Shown here piece after piece: positions 8,416 through 20,400 of a DNA stretch of 64,000 nucleotides. The position numbers were made by a program, and so were the translations under genes. Where the stretch lies: assembly GCA_019055375.1 (NCBI GenBank), contig JAHQIW010004277.1, positions 62,001 through 126,000 of the forward strand, written 5' to 3'. This DNA comes from Parelaphostrongylus tenuis (taxonomy: Eukaryota; Nematoda; Chromadorea; Rhabditida; Metastrongylidae). Numbering within the stretch: the first letter of the stretch is position 1; every line of letters begins with the position of its first letter. The notes under the pieces are model-generated. The model was given only the letters and a program-made list of their open reading frames with translations, did not search any database and was not told where the DNA came from.

Positions 8416-11400
8416 GTGAGTGTTCAAAAACTTTGTTCAGAGAATGAGAGAAAGGACAGGTTGCGGAAAAAGTTGTAAAATTTTTATATTTCTTTAATTT
8501 CAGTATTGATATAATGATTTCTATCAACACTGATAATTTTATTGAATCATTTGGCCAATTTTAGTTAGAATCTGCCTTTATATGTCTTTTTTCAAGTGTG
8601 CTAAAATTATAGGTCGTAAAATCAAATAAAAGATCAGCGCATCGCAGTAGTTAGGGGCAGAAGACGGGAGTGAAAACGGCTGATATTATCAAAATTGGCT
8701 GATTTCAAATTTCAAAGAGAATGGACGGTTCGCAAACTGTCCTCGAATAGATCGTCCAACCACCGCATTTGCTTCGAAAAACATTCAGAAGAGTAGATGC
8801 CAGATTCAATGAAATCAGAAGCTTCCGATGAGCAAATTGGCTCGGGCTGCTCGAAATCAGTTAGCTCAGTGTCCGAAACATTGTTAAAAACAAACTAAAG
8901 CGGCCTAGCTACGAGATCTTTTTGTTCACTTTCCGGAAAAACAGATCAAAGAAGAACGACTTTCATAAGGTTACCAAATGATTCCTTTAATCGCTGGCGC
9001 TCGTTGGCCAGTGGTGCTTTCTACGAATGAAGGGATATTTGAGGTCGAACCACTCCACAATCACCAGAATTGACGTCAACCTCGAGAAGGGTCAGAAGAA
9101 GTACGCAGTAGTAAAATCCATAGGTCGCATTTATTTTCCGCCCTCTGTAATGGTCTGGGTCATTATTGGCGCCACCAAAAAACTCCGTTGGTCTTCGTCA
9201 GCAGAATCATCGAAATCAATACTGCCATCAGTTAATTTAACGGAGCGTACTGAGGGAGGCAGTGGGGTACTTAACACTTGCGCACCGACGGATTTACGCT
9301 TCAGCACGACTGAACTCCTGCGCATTCGGCCCGCCCAACAATTTTCATCTGTCGAGAACGCTTTCTAGGCTTCTGAAGCAAGGATATTTGGCCTAAAAAC
9401 CTACAATATCTCAACCCACTATGTTGCTCCATGTGGTCCGTACTAGACGAAAAAGTCTCGGTCAGTCGCTGCTCTACCTTAGACGCGTTTGGGACGAGAT
9501 TACACAGGAAATGTGTACGAACATCTTTGGGAATACTCTCAGGCAACTTCATAACTGTATAGAAGCTAAAGGAGCGTTTCTAAAGATTTGTTATTAACAT
9601 TTTTGTTTGTTGTAATAATCGATGGTCTAATTCAAATATGGAAGCTTAGTACTTTAGCTGGCACGAGGCTGGTAGACGACATGGGTGTTGTCGTTGTTGA
9701 TTGTTGTTGAGAGTCGATGTACGAATAGCTGGCAGACGTTTCGGCGACACCGCCTTCTTCAAAGCCTGAACGTATACTGGTAATTTGTATGAGTCGGTGA
9801 TAGGATCGATGCGTAAGCACCGTCCCTTAGATCAAGTCGGAAAATTAAGCGCATGTAAGGTGCCAGGCCTGGTGTTACAGTGGCGCATTCGTCTTTACGG
9901 TTCATTTTTGGATTTTTAGCGTTTATCCAAAGCGCATCAAGGGTTTTTCGCGTTGATGTTTTGGATTCCCACGCCAGGGTCGTGAAAGTTACGTCAAAAT
10001 TATTGTTGTTAATGTTGATCGTTGGTCTTGTGGACTATTAAACGTATCTTCTTTTTCAATTAATTAAATGGTACTGCTCTGTTATGGAGGAGCCAATTAG
10101 GGCTTTCGGTAAAAGCGTATTCTTTACTGTTATCTGACGAATGTGTGATTATTTGATAATTTAAATCAAGTGAATTTCAAAGGTATATTTTCTCATACTG
10201 CTTGTTTTTAACGCCGTAACAGTCAACATGAGATTTTGTTTCACATTCAAAGATTCCTAGCCTGATAACAGTTTTTTACAAAAAAATTTTGACCACTAGA
10301 TAGAGCAAATCTTTCTGATAAAGAAAATGTTTTGCTCTTCGGTATTACAGCTGTACACACACTCTAGCCGATTATAAGTGCTCACTAAGTGTGGAACCGA
10401 ATACTCTTTCGGTCGTTACAAAGCTCGAATAAGACCTCTCTGAAAGCCATATATACCATTATAACTGGAAAGATTTTCTTCATCTAATGATTAAAAGTCC
10501 ATTGCATTAGAACTTTTATCCAGTGAGAAATCTTCAAATGAGAAACAAAATCTTATTTTGACTGGCACGACGCCAAAAATAAGCTATTTGAGAAATTAAA
10601 GCCATTGAAATTCACTTGATTTGAGCTATCGATAAACTACAGAAACGTTGTGCAATAGCAAAAAATACGTTTTTACCGAAGGCTTCAAATGGCGTCGCTA
10701 TAATAAAACAGTACCAAATAAACTCAATATTTACCCTTAAAATTGAAGTTGAAGCTTTTCAATCTTTTCTACTGCTAATCTGTTTTTCAATCGGATGAAT
10801 TTATCCATTTTTCAATGTAAGACTGAAAAAATTATCGGGTTTTTCCGCACCCTGTAGTGAGGATACAACTAATTGTTAATCTAAGAGTGTTGGGAAATTC
10901 CTCAATTGAGGAGGAAAGAAGCTTTGTACTAAACTGCAAAACAGGTGCTGTGTTGCAGAACTTTTGCGTCAGGCGGGACTCAAACCCACATCTCACTCGA
11001 TCCAAGAGTGTCTCCCTATCATTCTAATTCTTCATCACTGGGTCTATTCAGAACATCATGTCACTTCTTAAAGCAATTAAATAAGAAGAATTCCATTTGA
11101 TCATCATACTCAATATCTCTCAGCGTGTTTGGTCTCAATGTCGATAACGACTACCCGGGCCAAGCCGTTGACGGTTGCGGCTGGCAGATGGATCTGTACT
11201 CTACGCTACAAACAAGCACCAAAATAGATGTGAATAGTACAATGGATAGAGTACGCGTTCCCTGATATAGTGAGCCGTGGGTTGGAGTCCCGCCTGACGC
11301 ACAAGTTTCTGCACACCACTCCACATCATTAGGTATACTGTAACATCATACCAGATAAACGCAAAAGTTTTACACATCGCTTCACATTCTCAACTTATTT

Positions 11401-14400
11401 ATGTCACAGGAACATGTAAAGCGTGGTCGTTGACAATCTGACGCTCGGCTTCGATTTGGGTAGAAAAGGGCATAGTTTTTTGATTAATGTCTGTTTGTTC
11501 CTTCAAAGAAGGGTACGACGTGAAACATAGCCTGTCGCTTAGATACCAGGTCTACTCAGGTTTTGAGCTTTCCTCTCATCTATGCACTCTCGACAAGGAA
11601 CTTCTAATAAGAACTAATATGGAAATATTGGCGTCGATGATATCTATATGCGATAGTTAGCACTTCCCAGCAATCACGAAGAAGTGTTCGCTACGTCGAT
11701 ATTTTTGCAGCTTACTTGTTGTCGGGAGCAACTTTCCAACATATGTGACGAACCTTAGAGTTTAGATAGTTGTATATGAAGTCCTTCCAACTGTGTTTTT
11801 ACTTTTACTTTGACATATTTTTTTCAATTTTTAGTGATGATTAAATGAATCGACGGAAGTGGATTAACAAAAGAATGACCACGCACCTTCTTACTTTATT
11901 CGTTCAAATTTTCGTTCTCATGGCAATAAAAAACACTAATGAGGAATCTTCAGTAGAGACCGAAGTCACATGAAAATCTTATTTTCTCACGACAACATAG
12001 GATCTGCACTTTTCTCGCATAGAAAATAACCCTAGATAACCTCCAGCTCTTTGCTTTCACATAGTGGATGGAAGTGTACTTGGCCATGACCAGACTTTTT
12101 TAGGGTTGTTCATTCATGAGTAAAGTCTATGAAAATATAAAATAGGTTAAGATTTTCAATCAACTATTCAGGCAAGAGCAATTTCCAATGGGTTATCGAT
12201 GTTTTATGAATTAAAAGAATTAGCCACTTCGTGTACAACAAATGCAGAAGAAGATATCAATAGGCACGTTCGGCTAACTGTAAATGACACGCTCGACTTT
12301 CAGATGATCCACACAGATACATCAAATCCATTGGAGGAGTTAAGGCCCGCATAAATGAGTTCCCGTGGATTGCTGCGATATATTCCAAAAAAGGTAAGTT
12401 TACCAACAGCTCGTAGAAAACAGTTTGGTTGGTGTCCATGACCATGTGAATGATCGTTTTAGAGAATATTTTCAATTTTCACATCAGCTCTAGGAAATTT
12501 CTGTTAAAAGGCTTCTGCTGCTCTAGTTCAATGTTCTTATTACACCTGCTACATATACTTTTCAATGTTTTTCATCTATCGAAATCTGTACTTCATAAAA
12601 GAAACATACTTTGCTACCCAACTTGGCACACCTTATTTCACCCATACTTTCGAAAACGACGTCCTTAATCAACTTTGGAGCAAAACATGTACAATAATAT
12701 AAACTACAAGTGGAATGTAATTGCCAAAATAATTATCTTCGAAGTCTAAACACTGACGTCATTAACGCACAGGTCTTTTATTCCAAAAATGAAGTACTCA
12801 TTTTATTTCGCCCAGGAAAGATAGCTTTAAAACTTTCTTTCCTTTGAAGTTTTTACATCAGACACATAAACAATTGCAGCTGCATTTTGTGTTCCAGAAC
12901 ACGATGGCATACGCATGAATTTAGTGTTTATGACGTCTAAAATTTTCCTAAAGTGCTGAAGATTTCAGTATTTCTTCAACTTTTTTAAAATTCGTGAATA
13001 ATAGCAACTTTGAGCATCAGTCAACAGTTTTAAAGAGCCACAGAAAGGCAAAAATTTGAATAGACGAAGCAAGGCCGTTCCTCGGGGGCCAGTCACCTTT
13101 TTCAAATATTCAAAATATCGAAAAAATATCACCAGTTTGCGAAGAACCAAGTTCACACCCAAAGTATTGAAAAGTGGTATAGGTTTCAATCTGCTGCGTA
13201 AATCTCTTTACAATCTGTGTTGGACAAAATAGTCTTATTTCGTTTGACTGAGAATATTAGGAGTTTGAATATGATAATGAGCAAAAACACCACCATTTTG
13301 AATATGAATTGTTCAGCAGTCTTTGATGGGCGGCACTGGACTTTATTGAAATGGGGTTGCACCGCTGTACAGATTTCAAAGCGTCATATTCTCACGGCAG
13401 CGCACTGCGTTGTTGTAAGGTCTTCCCATCTCGACGAAATCTGTGGCAAAAAATTGAAGGTTCGCGACAGGTTCGTTGTTTTACTTTTTTCATTTTTCCT
13501 CTTTTTTCAGCCATCTATCTTTGTTGAATGACTATATGTCTGGCAGATTTAACAGCTTTCAGAGATATGTACACTGTCCAGGAGCCAGACCTATTCACAA
13601 TTTTTGTCGGCAGCTCTTGCATAAACCCCGAACGATGTTGGCAGAGTCGCCCTAAGTACTCAGTTATTCAGGTGGTGTAGTTATTCAAGCTGCGCAAAAC
13701 AATCATTCCATAGGTATAGGCTGTATAATTCGCAATTTTTGGTTTGCAGTTGACTGTACATGAGGAGTACAATCCCTGCGATGATATCAACGATTTGGCA
13801 ATATTGGAAGTGAGCCCCGATATTACTAATAAGTATGGTTCGCCAATCTGTATGCCTAAGCCAGAGGGGGAACCATTTGTGGACCAAATGACTGTCGTCG
13901 GATTTGGCATTGACAGTATGTAGACAATGAATAATCTTCTTGGCTAATGATTCTTTGGCAAAAAATGGTTATGCATACTGCATTAGATACCAGTTCATCG
14001 ATAAAAGGATACAGCATTCGGCGTTGATCAATCCCTGGGAGAGGCTTCATGAATTCGTCCTCTATTTTCCACTTCGTTTGAGGGGATTGAATGCATTTGT
14101 GGTCCTTGGAATAACTTGCAGTGGCCTCCCGTTGCATCGAGTCAGTGCTGCTTATCCTCCTGGACAAATCTGAGATCAATCTAGTAGCAATTTACCGACC
14201 CCAAAGGGACGAATGGTTTGGTGAGCCATGAGTGCAAGATTGAACCATTCAACTTGTGTGCAACGCAGAGCACTCTAATCACAGTGTGAAATGCTCTCCA
14301 ACTCTTAGATGACTCTCAATAATTCTTAATTCATTAGTGTATCTTAGGGACTGGGACCTATATTCTAGTAGAGAGTCTCTTATTCTATCGTTCTCTGGGT

Positions 14401-17400
14401 ATTCATTCTTTACATATGCACGTATACTTTATAATAAGTGTTATTTGCCATGCAAATTTTGCAACTGCACATGTCCATTCATTTTCCCCATTCTATGTAC
14501 TTTTTTAGTTCATTGCTTTCAAGACCATTCTCTGTAGCTTTCTCAAGTCACATCCTTTCAAAATAGCTTCAATGCGAGTAGGATCAGGTGTTTGAGACCG
14601 TCAAGTGCAAAACCACACACCTGGCTCCCTCTTCTTCTTCCTATAAGCATACTCCTCCACTTTCATCGCTTCGATGCACAGATTTTGTTGGTATTCAATT
14701 TGAATACTTTTGCGTCCGCAAAACTCTGTATAAAGAGCTATAGGCATTTTTAAGAAGCTATTAAGTGTATTGCATATTTTTCGTTTGTTCATTATTGTCA
14801 CTCAACATTCACGGTCCCCGGAGGTGCTCCTCTGATAGGGGTTGGGTGAGGAATTTGCGGGTAATTTAGCCTTTCCAAGCTTTGCATAAGAGGAAAAAGT
14901 ACTTTTCGTTATTCGATCTCAATTTTAGCGCTCGCTGTAGACATATTCTGGCAGTTTTGAGTTTGAGTAGTGTATCATTAACTCAATTCAGAAATAATAA
15001 AATGTACTTTACTGTCAAACAACCACTTGTCGCGCTGTAATAACAGTGTGCTCCTCACTGAAACATTTAGCGTTGAACTAAGTTCTCGGAAACACTTGAT
15101 TGTTGTTTTTGATCTCTTCATTATTACTTGAGCCAACATGTCATGTGGTTTGGTAAATGGGCTCTTGTGCAGCCCGATACACGTGTTTCGGCCTTGCAGT
15201 ACCGTCAGTCGGTCAGAACCCGTCGTGTTTCAATCTTTTTCAGCCAATCGCTTGTGGGTGCTCCAGTCCCCACACTAAGAGGTTTCGAAGACGATCGTTA
15301 TACACTGTAAGTACACTAAAGACTAACGAGAGTGTAAGGTCGAAACACGTGTATCGGGCTGTACAATAGCCCATTTACAGGACCACATGACATGTTAGCT
15401 CAAATAATAATAAAAAGATCTATTGAAATTTGAACGTGGCCTTTTAAACACTCAAATAAAGGTATAATATGCTATTTTTGAGCCATACATATAATCTGTT
15501 TAGGGATCGCCTATGAAGTGCTATACACGAGTTTGGGCCTTGCACAGCTTCGTCAATAGTACACTGCCTTTCGTCTCAGCCAATCCCTCCCGCGGGAACC
15601 CAATGCCTTATATAGAAAGACGCAGACCTACTATCCACAAGCGCCACTAAGTGAATATATTACTAAGTGGGGAAAGTTCTACACTCGATCGCTCTTGGCT
15701 GGTATCGTCAAATGTCATACCTTTCGTTTCGAATGCTTCTATAGACCACATGCAATCTCAATATATCTGATAGTGTGCTTAAGTCATTCAAGTGGTCTGT
15801 TAGCCCACTTAGCAAATTTTCATTTAATGGTTTGTGTAGATAGTACGTCTGCGTCTGCTCTATATCCAAGGGAATTGAGTTCCTCTCTAGACGGATTAGC
15901 TAAGACGAAAGACACTGTGCTAATCACGGGGCTGTGCAAGGCTCAAACACGTTTATAGCACTGTGTAAGTGCCATAACAGATCACGTGCACGGCTTGTAA
16001 CTATCAGGCATACCGAATTCTGAGCGTGGTTCAAAGAAATACTTGAAACAAGAGGCATTGTATATTTGACAATACCAGAAAAGTTTTTCCTTTCAATTTT
16101 AGGTATCTATTCTGTAGCTTAAATCTCGTAGAATCGTATAATGTATTTGGTTTCCAAAAAAGACTTATTAGTATAATGCAACAATCAGAAAAAAAAGATT
16201 GAGTTTCGCGGCAAAGCCCGGTGGTTTGGTGTCATTGTTGCTCTAAGCGAAACTTAACATTCTTTTGGCTGTTACAGCGCACTAAGAAATCCTTTCTAGG
16301 ACCAAAAATTGTTGTAATTTTTGAGGTTTGAGGTATCGATGGTTACTAGAAGTCTGAAGGAATAGCTTTGTTTAGTGAGAAATGTTTGAAGGAAACATAA
16401 TTTTATTTCTGCTGTTACAGCGCAATGATAAAGCGTTTTGAAGACACCATTGAAATTTTAGAGATTTGAACTGTTACATGTTACAGAACTAGTACACTGC
16501 CTTATAAAGTTTTTTTCAAAAACCAGACATTGTTGAAATCTGCGAGATTTGAGCTGTCGAGCAGTTATTAAAATTCCAAAGAGTAACCTTGTTTAGCGAG
16601 ACTGTTCAAATGAGAAGCATAATTATGCTCCAGTATCATATTTTTGCTATCACAGCGGAAGAAAAGGCTGCCCAGAGAATATAGTACATTTTTGAATTTC
16701 TTGAGGTTTAGCTATTCAATGACTACTCAAATTCAAGAGCCTATCAGAAAATACTTTTTTACGCGGTCGACCTAACTGGGACCGTAAACGGTACTGATCC
16801 ATCAAAATTTCTGATGTCAGCCAATATGCGCTGTAAACTATGCGCTCAGACACATCACGAGAACATTTATGAGAAGATAATCGATCAACCGTAAACGTTT
16901 CGGCGCCCAGAATTCTGTGCTACACTTTGATGGCTTTGGCCAAGAAATTACCGGGGTGTTAAGGCAGAGCGGCTGTGATGCTGGTTACGGCGAAAGAGGA
17001 GCTGAGAACCACCCCCAACCTTCTTCGGCAGTCGACAACATCGCCTTATGGAACGCCACAGCCAGGCTATCCTTGAGATTGCAAGAAGTCTCGCTCTACC
17101 AGTATTCTACGATGCCTAGTAAGAAGACAAAAAAAAAGCACTGAATGCTACAAATGCTGGGATCCGCACAGTAAAAAAAAAACACTGGGAAAACGCCGAG
17201 AAAACTCGCTGTGGTGTTCAAACAAGTTGCTAAGCTACTCTAAAAGCTATGCGCTTTTCTCTTCGTTGGTACTGTGCATTGAACCCTCTACTCATGAGTA
17301 CAAATTCTATAACATCAGTAAGAAGTTTCAAAAATTTGGGTAGGAAAATGCACTCTTGGCGAAAAATGCATCACAGATTGATGAATGCGAGGTCCATCAA

Positions 17401-20400
17401 AGCATACTCCAGACAAATACTAGAAAATTCTTTATATAACTTTCTTTCAGAAGTCATACTTAATAGAAAATGTGTGTTCAAATTACATGCTTGCAATGCC
17501 GTCGAAAGAAATGTGAAATAAGAGTTGGAAATGCATTGCTTTCACAGGAAAGTAGCTTTCGCAGTAGAAAATAGGGATTTTTAGATCAGTTGGGCGTCTT
17601 TTTCATTGGAAGTACGCTCATAGAAGTCCTGTCAAAGACAAATAATCTTTTCGTAGCACTTAAATTACCTCAGATTCCTGATTTTGCTATATAATAGCCA
17701 CGGGTCTCCCTCTTTAAGGAATCCTATCCGGTCAGTCGCGAGGGTGCATGGCGCATCTCCAGGTGGTGGATAGAGGAATAAACGCGGACCAAAGGCGACC
17801 GTGTGCTTTCCAGAGACGCAGGTGGATTCAAGGGATGAGCTATCTGCTTTTAAAGCGCTGACTTGACAAAACTCTATTTCTACGAGTCAACTCGGCCAAG
17901 AGTCTGCAATCATCTGGGCATCTGAGAAGTACATGGGAGGCGCTTAGGAGTTGCCTCCAACAAACAAGCTCCCTCTGCTCCCCTTAGAGAGACTGGCAAG
18001 CTACTCGTAACCACCCAGCCCCCACATTTAGAGCCTAGCAAGCTATACGTTGGGTATCAAATTGCTAAGAACAGTAACAAATATAGGCCTCATTCCCCTG
18101 ACCCTAAAAGAGCCCCTGGTACGGCAGCGCCAGGTAGGACGAGTACGGAGAGGCTGCTAAAATCTCAGGCCCGAACTAGGCTGCCAAAATGTAAACGGAT
18201 TGAAATGACTATCTGTACCCATAATGCACGAACACTTGCTCACGAGCAGTATAAGATTTAATGATTCAAGCAAGAACGGTAACGTACGACGTCATTGGCC
18301 TGGCTAAGACGAGAAGACGCCATCCTTTTCACGCTGTATATGACACCGGAGAAGAACTGTTTCTTGAAACATGGGATCGCAGAGGTGTCGGTAGCGTTGG
18401 TTTCCTCTCAAATCGAATTTGACAGTGAACAACGATTTATTTGAACAACTAACAAACAATATCGGACGATTACAGTTGAAAAGATTCGGTTCAATGCCAG
18501 CTTTGACCGTCTTCGTTGCTTACGCATCAACAACAAGCTATGACGAAGACGATGTCGAAGCGTTCGATATGGACCTCGAAAAGTTCTTTGGAGAAGACCA
18601 TCATCTTTCAAGGTCATCGTTGGAGATTTTGACGCTAAAATTGGAACTAGACTCTACTGATTACATCGACATCCGAGATCAAACCTTCGACGTTGTGTGC
18701 GACGCAGAGAATCTCTGGCCACTGAGCCACATTCCCTCCTACAAATTGTGGATAAAAAAAAACGAATCTAATGCGAAAAAATGTTACACAACAGCCGAAA
18801 ATACTTTCCTTTTCGAAAAGATGTGGTTTTTTTTAAGGCACAGATTCTTAAAATATGTTCTCTACAACTTAAAAAATCTTCAAAGAGGTCTTTTTGTGAT
18901 ATCCCATCATTTGTTAGTGACAACAACTTCTGGAATCCTGAATATGCCAGATAACTCTTTCATTTATATTGCTACGTGCGTCGTAAAAAGTCCTGGCGGA
19001 CGGCAGGCGAGCTGTGACGCATACATGTACTACAATGTTTCAAACGGTCTAACCGGTTGAGGACCAGAGGACCCACCAGGAGTGTCTGGCCCCTCCCCTG
19101 GCCCAGCCCCACCAATCACGTCCGTCCTTTGATAGATGATCGCGATAGTGATTGGGATGATAGTGGTAGTGATGGTAATGATAGTGATGATGGTGATAGT
19201 GACCATAGTTATAGTGGCGATAGTGATAGTGTTGGTAGTGATAGTGCGGTGGTGATAGTGATGATGGTGACAGTGATGATATAGACCATAGTGTTAGTGG
19301 CGGTAGTGATAGTGATCATGGTGATCATAATGATAATGACTGTAGTGATAGTGATTATAGTGATAGCGACAGTGATAGTGTTAATGATGGTTATCATTAT
19401 CATTATCATTACTATCATTATCGTCATCATTTTTGTCATTATCACTATTATCATTATCGCTATCATTATCATTACAGTCTTCATCACTGTTATCACAATA
19501 AAATTAATGATAATGACGATGATAATGACAACTGTCATTATCACTACAACTGTCACTAACACTATCACCATCACTACCAATATCACTATGATCGCTATCA
19601 CTAGCGCCACTATCATATGATCACTATCACTTTGATCACTATCATTACCACCACTATCAGTATGATCGCTAACTGTGATCACTTTTAGTACCGCCACTTT
19701 CTCTACCATCACTACCACTATTATCCCAATCACTATCTTGATCATCTATCAAAGAACGAGCGTGGTTAATGGGGGGCCAGGGGTAGAGTCGGACACCTCT
19801 GGTGGGTTCTCTGGTCCTCAACCGGTTAAGACTTTTGTCTCCTTCATAAATGCAGACTATTAGTCAGGCAGATGTCCTTGCAAACTCAAACGTGCTCTAG
19901 TTAAGGCGTTCCGCAAAGCGTTTGCCGATTGAGATCATGAAAGGGTTGAGGAAGGGGTCAAATCAGCTTGCTAATGGTGCGCATCACTAGCCACTCGGCC
20001 ACAATCCAACGCCCTCTCCGCAGAAATATAAATAGGATGTGATCTAAAATTGATAGAATACAAGCGTTAGTCTGTAAAGAATGTCATATAAAGCACGTAT
20101 AATATTCTTTACTTCCAATAACAATAATTTTCAGTGCTATTATACATTTGTGAAATTGGCTAGCAACAAAAATAACATTACCAAATGTAGCTAAAGTTTG
20201 CGAAATCCCATATTTTTTATCGTTTTAAGAGAATTGAGTGATAAATATGATTTGTGTTTGGCAGCACGCGCCACCGGCATGGGTGAAATGCGGTATATAA
20301 CTCCCGTTTGAGGTCGTTTGAGGTCGACACTAAGTTCTCTCAGGTAAATTTGGAACAAGAGCGCATGTGACGCAAAGGCTAGAGGTGCTCTACGCTGCAC

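Larger units (their letters stand above)
1..13920 (+). repeat. Left arm of a direct segmental duplication (with protease A)
   Basis: Collinear with 45519-59500: position 1 matches 45519, 2270 matches about 48089, 7930 matches about 56430, exon 1 at 8310 matches 56802 and exon 5 at 13750 matches 59326. The left end lies outside the window. Identity by eye is high in exons and upstream sequence and lower in introns, with many one-sided insertions. Between 560 and 2250 I see no gene, only duplicated noncoding sequence with ribozyme-like repeats. Confidence 0.85.

Noticed and set aside
13405..13420. Alternative donor GTT/GTAAGG inside protease A exon 3
   Set aside because: Would leave phase 0 while exon 4 needs phase 2; copy B has the same sequence, and the later donor fits both copies.
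18419..19060. 213-codon + frame as a gene
   Set aside because: First part is the RTE endonuclease relic; the remainder after about 18725 has no motif and reaches into the palindrome's left end.
19209..19745. 178-codon minus-strand frame rich in Ile/Val/Thr (and similar + frames)
   Set aside because: It is only the translation of the GATAGT-type repeats in the palindrome; composition has no protein-like pattern.
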